Shown here in pieces: positions 1-10,641 of a stretch of 64,000 nt of DNA (position 1 is the stretch's first letter; every line of letters starts with the position of its first letter). A model generated the notes under the pieces. That model saw only the letters and a program-made list of their open reading frames with translations. It was not told where the DNA came from and did no database searches. The stretch is from assembly GCA_019722365.1 (NCBI GenBank), contig JADFUC010002386.1, positions 124,001 to 188,000 on the forward strand, given 5' to 3'. A program made the position numbers and the translations under genes. The stretch is from Lithospermum erythrorhizon (Eukaryota; Streptophyta; Magnoliopsida; Boraginales; Boraginaceae).

Positions 1-2500
1 TCAACTTGGACCTAGTGGAAGAAAAGAGGGTTGTTGTTGTCGACAAAATGGTACTGCACAAGGACAAGTGGTCAGCCATTATAATAAAAAGTCCGAGGTC
101 GCGCTCTGGTAGGAGATCTAATCCTCAGCTACTCCATTGCACGTCCGCCTACGGAAACCCGGGAAGCCGAGTCTTCCCGGGAAGCGGACATATCTTGTCA
201 AGAGGGATCGTGGGGACCGCCTGCTATGAACTGAAACTGAGTGGACGTTAAGCGCCCGCGATCCTCGAATGTATGTCATCTCGTGGAAATATCACACGAA
301 GTTCACCCCGTATTTTCATTTTTTCTCAATAAAAAGATCGAGTTCGGTTGAAATGGCCTTAAAAAATTCAATGTTCTATGTGGGGTAGAGTGTCACTTTT
401 GCCCTACGCCGCAGTCGATGGGACGGAAAATTGATGCTAAATCTATCTAAAATCGTTTGAGTACATCCCATCGCCTCGATCGATCAGAACCCAACCCCTT
501 TGGCGCTTTTGAAAAGGAGGAGGTTCTGGGTAAAGGGAGATGTCTCATGTACAATCCACCCCATCACAAAAGTTCCACATCCCACTGCTTGAGAGCAAGA
601 CGGAGGATCCGAGGCACGGAATAAATAGGGATACAAAACTCTCTTAAGCAAGCGGAACTCCTAACCATGTCGTCGAGATCCTCCCTCGATCCTGGTCCTG
701 AGCGAGCCCCGCCAATACGGAAAGTACCAAACATGTATTACTTAAAATAAAACTATAATACAAGGAGACGGAATGAAGAAACAAAGGATGCCACCTTAAG
801 AAACGGAAATATATTTGATAAACCCCAAATAAGGGAGGAGTACAAGATTACAAAAAATGTTAAGTGGAAAAAAACCCCAACATGTTGTTCTGAAGGATCC
901 ATCTATAAAGGCACGCGTTGTCCATCCAACTCAAGTAGATACCGGTGTGCCTATACTCCCTCACCGACAGGAGTACCTGGTCAATCCCATGGCCACACAG
1001 TCCGATAGATGGGCTGCCTCTGGCTACGACGGCACTCCGAGGTCCCAAAGATAGGCGAGTCGGGAGACCTTCCCTCCCTCGCGACACAGGAGCCAGTCAT
1101 GATCCCTTCCGCCCGATGCCTCCTGTCCTCAGAGCCAAATCCTAGGGTAGTTGCCGACTGAATTCTGACCTCTCAGAATGCCCAAGGCCCTCACCTTGAG
1201 GCGCTCGAGTCGCCTACGTAGATCCTAGGGTTTGGTGGTGAACAAGAGGCGCGCTTGTCTCCCAAAGCCCGAGAAGCAGAGGCAGCCTGAAAATCAAAAA
1301 AGGGGGGTAAGCCACGGTTTGGAGCCAAAACGAGGGAAGAAAATTGCAAAGACATAAAGATTACCTCAGATCCATAAATCGGTAAGCCTCCTGGGCGAGG
1401 AAGCTTGGGACCAAGGCCCAAAGTTGTCCATCTGCTCCGCAACTCCCCTCGATCAAGTGGGAAAGGCACGCCTAGCCTTGTCGTGGAAGGCTTAGCGACA
1501 AGGCCCCAATTTCTCGCCGTGCGCATTTGTAAGAGAAGTTCGATTTGTAAGGACAAGCATACTTTACTCCCCTATGGCTTTCGCCTCTTAGGGGAAGGGG
1601 CTAATCTCCGGAGGCTACGCTTTAGTGCAAAGCACAGTAGAAGGAAATATCCATAAAAAGAAGGCTAAAAAATCTCGTGGAAAAAAGATGAAATAGAAAT
1701 TACGAAGAGATCTTTTTGGCGATCTCTCGAATTTATAAAGCATCAAGGTCTTTTCTAATTCAAAACGGGGTGATTATGAAGAGAGAGAGGTGGCGCCTAA
1801 AAAGTCGCATGCAAATGACGTGCGAAGATATGAAACGGCAAATCGCAATTGGAGCAAAACGCCTCCTACACTCAGTGGTGCTAAGGTATTTGGTGCGCGA
1901 CGCGGCACTCCAACCATATTCAAGATCCGACCCATGGGCATGGGGTCTGGGGCAAATGATAATTCCATAGCCAATCGGCCTGGCCCAAATACGGCCCAAC
2001 CCGACGGGCCATCGGGGTACATCATGGACGAAGAACCGACAAATGCAATGGGCCTCAGTGGAGGGCCGAATGCTGCTAATTCACCCTGGCTCTGACTGGG
2101 TATTGCCTCGTAGGAAGAAAGCAAGGCACTGCTAGTGACAACGCTCGATTCAAGCCATTAAGGGGGTACTAAGCGCTATCATTACACAAACCCCTTAAAT
2201 GAGCCTAATCGCAATTGAATGAATTTGAGCTACCAAGGCTCCCGACCAAAGTAAACTGCTCAAGCAACTATAAAGGATAAACCTCGGCGCTAATGATAGC
2301 AGTTTCCACTTCGATACCCAAATACTCTTCTTCTCAAACTAAACTTCTTCGATCCATTACTAACTCGATCATTTGAGCTAAGCTTCACTGGGTAACTATC
2401 CTTTGTTTTGGGCGAACCATTCGAGGCACATCAAAAGCTCGACTCGAGTGATTTAAGTGATCCGCTCCACTATCGAAACCGGAATTCAGACTATCACGCC
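1..2500. repeat. Decayed repeat DNA, probably LTR-retrotransposon derived
   Basis: This stretch is clearly richer in GC than the DNA that follows and holds no open frame that I recognise; the open frames on both strands overlap one another and look like chance. Around 2268-2400 there is a TATA-like tract (ctataaaggata) followed by a pyrimidine-rich stretch (cttcttctcaaac), which resembles the promoter and R region of a plant LTR. A perfect palindrome, cttcccgggaag, lies at 173-184. No second LTR, primer-binding site or polyprotein motif was found, so the class is a guess. Confidence 0.35.
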
Positions 2501-3740
2501 ATGTTTAGTTTAATGCTTATTTCTCATAAGCCACACATATTTACAATATCAGTAAATAAAAATAAACCACACACATCCATAAAATAAATCATAAATATCT
2601 AAATCAAAATTCAAAAAATTCACAGAACAAACTTCAAACATCAGAATCAAAGTTTTAACATCTGTAAAATACAACAAATCATAAACATCCAACTAACCAA
2701 TGTTTATCAATCTATAGAACAAAATAAACCAAAGTTCATTCATAAAAGAAAATTAAAAACAAATAACACAATTTTTCTTCATCTATCATATCTTGAAGTG
2801 GGCCAACAAAACGAATGTGAGCCGAACCCAAAACGAACTAACGAATCAAACTATCGAACGACTAAGCGAACCTCGACCCACTTGACACGTCTACTTTCGG
2901 CCAAACCATGGGCTAAGAAATCTGGAATAGTCAATGTCATTGAGTGTGTTGAAATTCGCATAGCAATAATTGACCCTCATGAAAAAATTGTACGGTAATT
3001 CCCCATCTCAAAATCTGAAGGAATTTTTATTCAAGATAGAAATTCAAAATTTTATTTTAACTAATTTGAGAATGAAGAATCGGAGAAAATATTATTTAAG
3101 AAACAAATTTGAATTTTTATTAATCTTTATTGTAAAATGAAACCTTCATTTGATATCGAAAATATTGGTAAAAATAATTAAACTCATGAACTTTCTGACA
3201 TAATCTCATATACTCCACTTTCTACCAATTCAATTATCCTTACTAGTAAATTGAAACAACCCTTTGATTTTGAGATAAAATTAATATTCCCTCAACTTAC
3301 TTAAGTTTCTAGAGTTATATACATAAATTAAGCAAGTTAATAAAAGAGAAATTTCAAAAAGATATAAAATGTGAAAACGACAATTAATTAAATTATATCA
3401 TCATTGACATAATTTAATAAGAAAAATAGTAAAAAATTACATTGAAAGTATATAAATATAATTTTTCATGCTAGAGTAATAAGTAAAAAATCCAAATTTT
3501 CTAAATTAGAATGACGAAAATTTTATTTTAAAGGCCATGTATTATTATATATATTACCTCTTCCGCTTTTAAAATGGGGAGCAATCATTAAAACAAAATT
3601 ATTTTATCGAGGAATAAAGAAACCAACATCGAGATTATAAAAAACCATATCAGAATGTAAAAGATATATTAAAATACAAATAATCAATTACCGTGAAAAA
3701 ATAAAAAAATTAGATGATTATATATTTCAGACGTAAGAAG
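2501..3740. other. AT-rich intergenic DNA, no feature seen
   Basis: Low-complexity AT-rich DNA between the GC-rich repeat block and the bHLH promoter. I found no coding frame with family similarity, no RNA gene and no clear terminal repeats. Confidence 0.6.
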
Positions 3741-3803
3741 TATAAAATAAATAATCCACCACATGTCCAATAAAAAGCAAGGCAATAATTAGCCCACCTT
3801 CTC

Positions 3804-3809
3804 CACGTG
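3804..3809 (+). promoter_or_regulatory. G-box (CACGTG) upstream of the bHLH gene
   Basis: A perfect CACGTG lies about 200 bp upstream of the proposed ATG at 4007. A CCAAT-like element (accaatgg) follows closely and a weak TATA-like tract lies near 3830. G-boxes are classic bHLH and bZIP binding sites, so self- or cross-regulation by bHLH factors is possible but not shown. Confidence 0.4.
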
Positions 3810-4006
3810 TTGAAAAACCAATGGCTTACTATTTATGACCAAACTGCAATTTGTGACTACCTTTACAAGCTGAGGCATAACAAGTTCACAGATTCATCAA
3901 ATTCAACTTTTTCTTTTTGAGTTTTCCCAAAATCCAAAGTCATTTTTACAAATTTTATGCTCCAAAATCAGTGAAAAATAGCATTTATGAAATAATAAAT
4001 GTTGAG

Positions 4007-7000
4007 ATGGATTTAGATTTATTTAAAGACACCAATTGTTATTTGATTGATATTTATAGTTTCTTGGATAATACAGCATTGCCTGACCCCTTTTGGAACA
4101 ACCAAATTCTACCTCAAAGGTAAGTCAAATGCAATTTTTTTTTTTTAATTCTAAATAGTTTAATTTAGTTTAGTTCATCATTATTTTTTCATGGGTATTT
4201 GTTGTTAGTTCAAATATCATGGTTCCCTTTGTTTATTTGATTTTTTGCAAGATTTTTTTTATAAAGATGGGATTTTTAAGATAAATAATAAAGATAAACA
4301 AATGGTATGCTAGGATTAGGAAGATTATTTTACTTTAATGAAAGTTTCTGTGTTTAGATGGTTGACATATGTTAGGTTATATGATGCTAAAACATAAAGA
4401 AAAAGTGAAAAAGCGGCGAAAATACTCAACCTCCTTTCAAACCCTCTAGTGGTGCCACATGTTTTAAAGTTTAAACAATTATACTTCATGCATTGATAAT
4501 GGGTGGTTATATTATAAATATGTACAATGTTCACAATACATTGAGTACAGCCCATTAAAGGCAGGATGGAAAAGGCCATTGAGTATCTTATCCGGAAAAA
4601 GCATTATTGTTGTCATGTTGGGATATCTATTTAATAGTGCAGTATGTGATAGGAGGGGGGAGGAGGATAAAATAGGAGATTAGAGGGGTTAGAATGATTT
4701 GATGAGGACGAGGGAAAATGTATTATCAGTTCCTATGAATGTTTCAGAAAACAAGAAATATAAGAGGGGTATCAGGGATTCGGGCATTTGTGTATTGTGT
4801 ATATGATAGATAAGCTTTTATTGTGGCAGCTTTGGCTGGGAAGTTGATGTATCAATCAACACAGGCGAGGAACTTGACTCAACGCTTGCAGGCTGTCAGC
4901 CAGAGAAAACAAAGCTTTATTGAGTGTCGACGAAAGAGGTATCTTTATGGTGATCTTTGTTTCTCATTTTCTTTGTTTACTTACTATGAAAAAATTAGGT
5001 TGCGGATAGTGATGCTAAGTTATTTACTAACCTATGAGTTTTAACTTATATCAATCATTGAGTTTTAAAAAAAAGGTTGAATTCTTCTCTTTCTTAAATC
5101 TTTCTTCATTGGTGCATAAAAATGTGGAATTGTATAGATGTTTCACTTTTTAGCATGAAGATATTGTCAAGATCTATTTCATATTCTTCAAGTGAACTTT
5201 CTTGAGTGTACCGATTGCATTGTGCATATGATAATCCATATTATGTGATCTTTCTTAATGAGTAATATTTACAATCACAACGTGTAATAAGTCTACACGT
5301 GTTGTCCCCGTTTTTTATCAACCCTGATCAATTAGAAATGAGTGCCTTTATCTGCGGATTCAGTTAGAATTAGCAGGATGCTGCTAGAGTTTGACTCTGT
5401 AAATCTTCAAAAAGATTCATATATCAAATCATAAACATGAAACTTTGTTTTCAGTCTTAGCTGATATCTTTTCATTCTTTTTCTGGGTTAACTGTATGTC
5501 TGTATGACCTTTAGATTTGTGGGGTTCTAAATTGGTACTATATGTTTTCTTTGAGTATTTTCATGTCATTGCTTTGTAATTTTCTTTGAACATTCCACCT
5601 ATTATTCTAATCACTTCCCATCTCCTTTTTTTTTTTCCTGTTCAAAGGGCATGATTAGCAATTGCTGATCACAAAATGATCTATGTTTGGTCTTAGTTGT
5701 ATGCACCATGAAACTTCTCGTAGTCACAATGTTCTTTGTTTGTGATGTTTAACAGAGTATGAAGTGATCCATGCAGCAAATTGAGTTCTAAAGCTTTCCG
5801 GGAGAGACAGAGAAGGGAAAAGCTAAATGACAGGTTACATTATTTATGTTGAGGTTTGAGTGGCATCAAGGCATATACTTTCTTTTGATATAGTAAAATT
5901 GTTTGCATATGTGATAAAATGTGCAGCTGAGTATGAAGACAACAAATTTGTTCTTGTGCTAATTTCTGATATACTAACGTAGTACGTACCATTTCGATAT
6001 ATATTCATGCAGTTTTTCAGAACTTTATTCTGTTTTGAAACCGGGCAGGCCTGTCAAAACAGATAAACTGGCTATACTAGATGATGCTATCCGAGTTCTA
6101 AACCAGCTCAAATCTGAATCCAAAGAGTCCAAAGATATGAATGCACAATTATTAGATGAGATCAAAACGCTTAAGGTAAGATTTCTTCGATGAGCCAGCC
6201 AATATATTCTAGCTCATTTACTCCAGGTCTCTGGCTCGAGCATTTGACGTGTCTCCCCATCTTTCATTTGTTAAGTCTTACAGAAGCCTCAGTTATAAAT
6301 TGCTATTAGCTCTCGGAGCTCGATTATGTGGAAACATAAAGTGTGTCGTGTTCATAAAGTTCCTTGATTTATCAAACATGGTCCGTATTATACTCATACG
6401 TGAACATTAACCAAGTTCCTCCTCTTTATGATAAAGATAAGAGCTTTCTCTAGAATGAGTTTTTCTTATCTGATTAGTGAGCCTTGATATCCGGTGCTAG
6501 GAGGAATATGAGGTAGTTGCAAACCTAATACAGTAGGGATTCTTCTTTTCCTTTTTATTACAAAATGATTGCAAGTAAATCAGGGATGAGTTTTGAACCC
6601 TAACCACACGTGTGGCTTAGTGTCTTTCAACTAAAACTTCTAACCACTAGCTGACTAGCCTAAGCCCCCCATCCCTATACTGGAGATATAGTTCCTTCAG
6701 CTAAGTGCCACTATGAGGTTTGAGGTCTTAATTTAGTTCAACATTGGAACAACATAGTGCATAACTGATGGAAAAACAATACTAAAGAAGGCATATGGAC
6801 CTCCTAGGCTTTTCAATCTCACTTTTAATGTTATATTTGTGGTGTAAGATACAATCGGATTCCTGGTTGTGTGATCCCGCTTTCCTCGCTATGTTGTATA
6901 CAACTGTTTGGGTTCTATTGCTTATAGGGGTATCTGAAAAAGCTATATGATGATGCATCCTGTGTTAAATTACCATTAAGTTTGTTGCAGCCTAGTTACT

Positions 7001-7254
7001 TTTCTGACTACATGCAGGATGACAAGAATGAACTTCGAGAAGAGAAGGTGAAATTAAAGGCAGAAAAGGAGAAAATAGAGCAGCGGCTGAAGACAATGAC
7101 TGTTGCCCCTACTGGCTTCATGCCACCCTTCCCAGCAGCATACCACACTGGACCAACGAAGATGACTATGTACCCTGGTTATGGCATGGTACCAACGAAG
7201 ATGACTGTTCGTGATACTTCTAGGAATCATGAGCTCAGGCCTCCTGCTGCTTGA
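4007..7254 (+). CDS. ILR3-like bHLH transcription factor (subgroup IVc), five exons
   Basis: Related to Arabidopsis bHLH34/bHLH104/bHLH105(ILR3)/bHLH115, nuclear regulators of the iron-deficiency response that dimerise and bind E/G-boxes. Proposed exons: 4007-4119, 4870-4938 (or starting at 4900), 5765-5833, 6013-6175 and 7018-7254. Every junction keeps the frame and has GT/AG ends, giving about 216 residues (about 206 with the shorter exon 2); family members are about 230-285. Exon 3 encodes the basic region (SKAFRERQRREKLND), with F where relatives usually have C. Exon 4 encodes helix-loop-helix (KTDKLAILDDAIRVLNQL) and exon 5 a leucine-zipper-like helix (KNELREEKVKLKAEKEK) and the family ending RDTS..HELRPPAA. 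Exon 1 (MDLDLFKDTN...) and the start of exon 2 are the least certain parts. The conserved tryptophan-containing MW.YMP stretch near the C terminus is missing and a second PTKMT stands in its place. Family call firm; iron function inferred. Confidence 0.85.
6480..6670 (-). repeat. SINE-like sequence in the bHLH intron 4
   Basis: On the minus strand, 6670 to about 6590 carries a tRNA-like A box (ggctagtcagctagtggtta) and, about 40 bp on, a B box (gggttcaaaactc). That is the pol III promoter layout of a tRNA-derived SINE head. The 3' end and target duplications could not be fixed, so the left border is approximate. Confidence 0.4.
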
Positions 7255-8007
7255 TGATCATCTCATCTGCAAGTTCATATTCAGCACTCAGCTCTTTGTA
7301 TTGGTAATATAAGGATGCTTCTTAGCCTGAATCGTTTAAGTATTTGGCGATAATGTTTTTGTTTCTTTCCTCCTCCCCAATGGATTGATATTTACTTACA
7401 AGGGGAGGTGTTTTGTTAGTAACTACCAATGTTTCTATGGGATTCATGTTTGTTTTTAAATAAATTTATCTACCTCTAGACATATTGCCCATTTTTCCTT
7501 TCGGTTCCAGGAGGGGCTAATTCAAACCCCAAATCCTTCATCTGCATCTTTCAAACTCCACTGGGATACAAAGATGGAACTAAGATAACAAGTGCATAAT
7601 TCAAACCCTCTCTTGCCCCCCTTAGTTCCTCCACTAGTTAAGAACCAGGAAGATGTTATATATGATGCTCTCTTCTTTAAGCTGTTGTTTGAGCATTAGA
7701 TGTCTAGTAACCAGATACAATACAGCTAAATATTAGCACAATAACAGATGAGCAGAAAGCTTGCATGATAAAAAATGGTAATTACTGAGGAGATCAAGCA
7801 CACTGTTTGCAATACATTGACAAATAGCAGATCAACAATCATTCAAGATACAATTTAAACATAAAAAATCCCAAAACAAGATGTTCTTATCAACAACCAT
7901 GATTTGAAAAGTAAAGTAAGATGCCCACTCGATTTTCGTGAAATTGTTCAATTATATGCATAGTGTGTTCTGCAGTGTAACCTTCAGCAAAGCTCGGGCT
8001 TTTGATT
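7255..8007. other. Intergenic between convergent bHLH and dioxygenase genes
   Basis: This is the shared 3' space of two genes that point at each other. It must hold both 3' UTRs and polyadenylation signals, but no single signal stands out. No other gene or repeat was recognised. Confidence 0.6.
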
Positions 8008-9645
8008 TTACAATTTGAAGTATGTCAAAGTTGGAATGTTTCCAAAGCCCTGCTTGTATAGTTGGTTCACGAAATCAATCGCTGTCACTTCCCTATATAT
8101 TGCAGAATTTTTGTCCGACAGTAACTCTTTGATGGGGCCGAATAATCTTGATGAAATCTCTGACTCGGTGATTATTACAAACAAACATGCCACTGAGATC
8201 CTCGGACCTATGCTTTTGGGCACCACTCTGTGGAAGGAACTCCTAAATGCATCATTGCTAATCAGCTGCACCATGTAAGATCTCAACACTATGAGTAGTA
8301 TTGGGTGAAATCTGTAATAGTTTCTAAGAGGTTTATTTTTTGTTTCTGTTTCTTCATCTTTGATGATCAATGGATTCTTTATATTGTAACAATCATCTTT
8401 GATGATCAATGGATTTGTTTGGCATGCAAGAAACACTACAATAGTACCATAGAGAAAGACAAGAATGTAAGGATATATTACATGAACTGTCAAAGTTTAT
8501 GTTACCTGTAACATATCTGCAACATTAACTACAAAAGCTTCAGGAATGTGAGGAACATCAATCCATTCATTCTCATACTGAACTTGCAAGCCTCCAATTT
8601 CGTCTTGTAGGAGTATGGTTATGAAGCCACTATCACTATGGCTAGTGAAACCTAACGTCATATCTGGTTCGGGGCATGGAGGATAATAATGGCCAAGCAT
8701 AAACAGCCCCTCAGCAGTACCCATATCTTTCAGGTGATTCGGTTTCAGCCCCAAGGCTTCCGATAGCAGTTCAAAGATGGTAAGCCCCACATTCTTTACA
8801 TAATTTGAGTACTTCAACATTACATCCCTGCAGACACATTATATAATACTATTATGAATGTTGATAATGATTTACTTTAGGCTTAACTGATAGATTATTG
8901 AATCACTCCATTTCGATTAACAACAGTAGCTGGATCAAGAAATTAAAAAGAGGAACTCTACAACTGAATTGGTTAATTTGTTTCCCTATGGGATAAAGAA
9001 GAGTAGTGAACCTGGTTTCTCATCGACTAGAGTAAATATCATTTAAGCTGTCTAAATGGATGGAACATATTTAAAGTTAATGGCACGCCATATTTTAGTC
9101 AACTCAATTCAAAACGAATAAGATAAGTAAAACAATACTGATCCTTACCTACAAACTGTAGGTAACTTGTCGGTGTCAGGGGCATGAGGTGCTAGAATGC
9201 ATTGAAATGTATCCCTCCAGTTTGTAGACGGTGCTTCATACAAATCAAAATTACTGTTATATAGAAAGGTTTTCGTGTTATCACGCGAATAAAACTGCTT
9301 CTTCACTTCAGCATCCTGCTCGTGAAATCTGCGAGTAGCTACCATCATTTCTGCCATCACACTAGAAGGAACACCATGATTGATTATTTGAAAGAACCCC
9401 CATTTCTGACAAGCATCTCTTACCCGATTTATGGTTGATGCACGTGCATAACCAGTAGCTTCAACGCCTTCCAAATCTATAACAGGTATATTAAACTGGG
9501 AAGGGGATGGCTTGAGACAGTTAATCACATCTTTGTTTTTGAATATATGTGGGATTTCTGATGTTCCAGAATCTGCAATTCCCTTTACTCCTGCTTTTGA
9601 TTCATCAAATAATTTTAAGCTTCTGAGGCGTTCGTCTGTCGACAT
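8008..9645 (-). CDS. 2-oxoglutarate/Fe(II)-dependent dioxygenase (DOXC class, ACC-oxidase-homologue type)
   Basis: A soluble oxygenase of the 2OG-Fe(II) family, most like the '1-aminocyclopropane-1-carboxylate oxidase homologue' group of plant specialised metabolism; the substrate cannot be read from sequence. Three exons, 9645-9149, 8827-8506 and 8265-8008, join in frame with GT/AG introns to give 358 residues, normal for the family. The N-terminal DIOX_N region includes IPVIDLEGVE, CQKWGFFQIINHGVP and NWRDTF. The catalytic core has YYPPCPEP, the iron ligands H229 and D231 (SHSDSGF) and H285 (FHRVV), and the 2OG-binding R295/S297 (GPRISV). All key residues are present, so the enzyme is probably functional. 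It is convergent with the bHLH gene. Intron 2 contains a short tandem repeat near 8355-8418. Confidence 0.93.
8355..8418. repeat. Short tandem duplication in dioxygenase intron 2
   Basis: The block catctttgatgatcaatgga occurs twice in direct orientation about 43 bp apart, inside the intron between exons 2 and 3. It looks like a local slippage duplication with no coding effect. Confidence 0.7.
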
Positions 9646-10641
9646 AATTTTGTGTTTTAAGTAACTTACAACTGTTTGAAGTTACTAACACAATGATCTT
9701 GTAGGATGATTTGATGGAATCTATAGATAATGATTTTCTTAAATTACTTGGATATTCCTGTTCAGATAACTACAAGGTGAAATATTTTACGTTTCTGTCG
9801 ATTATCATATAACTATTCTGCAGGCCTAGTGTAACAAATTTTTCTGGCTTGTTGCATAATTGCAAATTACAAGAGGTAAGATTTAAATTTTGTCTGCTGA
9901 ATTATTGCTAGAAATGTTATATTTTGATCCATTTCCAGGGTATTGCACTACCAAAAGCATTATGCAATGGTTTCTAAGCCAATACTATGCCCGGAACTCA
10001 TTGAATAAGTACTCGCAAGGCTGTGAACAAACTGAACTATACTGAATGTCATCACAGTTGGGATGAAATATAACAATTCAAAAGTTTGGTTCGAGTTCGA
10101 ATGAACATAAAAATTCAAAGTTCAATTTGGTTAAAAAATGAAGGTTCGAGGTTCGATTCGAACAAAAGTTCGAATTTTCATGATAAAATAAGAAGAAAAT
10201 TGAAAAAAAAAATTTACAAATGTGTGAAATTCAAACCGAATTGAACCTAAAGATGAGGTTCCAACTTTGTTCGAACTACATCGAACCGAATCTCGAATCT
10301 AACTTTGAAAGGTTCTTTTCCAGGCCATCTAGTGTCTCATCAAAGATTAAAAGGGAAAAGAAAGCAAATCAGAGAATAGGCTAGTTGAGGCTGTAGAAAC
10401 TGAGATAACCTCTATCTCACAATGAGGATTAATATCGATTGGTCAGATGATGGATCCAAAACAGCACTTTCATGATTATGGATTGAAATAACTGAATTAC
10501 ATACTAGAAGAGTACAAGTCTATGAAAATTTTAACCATGAGAGAAAATGAAGAAATATTTCTACTGAAACAGAGTACCAGCTTACAACTAAAGAGCGAGT
10601 AACATATAATGAACCAACGAAAGGAACAAGAAAATGTCATT
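9646..10641. other. Intergenic with an imperfect inverted repeat
   Basis: Upstream of the dioxygenase and downstream of HR-lesion gene A. Between about 10090 and 10315 two arms rich in ttcgaac/gttcgaa words and ending in aaagtt/aacttt face each other, suggesting a small foldback or MITE-like element. No flanking target duplication was identified. Otherwise unremarkable. Confidence 0.4.

Noticed and set aside
1774..2124. Overlapping open frames of 80-116 codons on both strands
   Set aside because: They share the same GC-rich DNA in several frames, have no family similarity and look like chance frames within repeat DNA.
4325..4579. Minus-strand frame in the bHLH intron 1
   Set aside because: It falls inside the intron of a gene on the other strand and has no recognisable domain.
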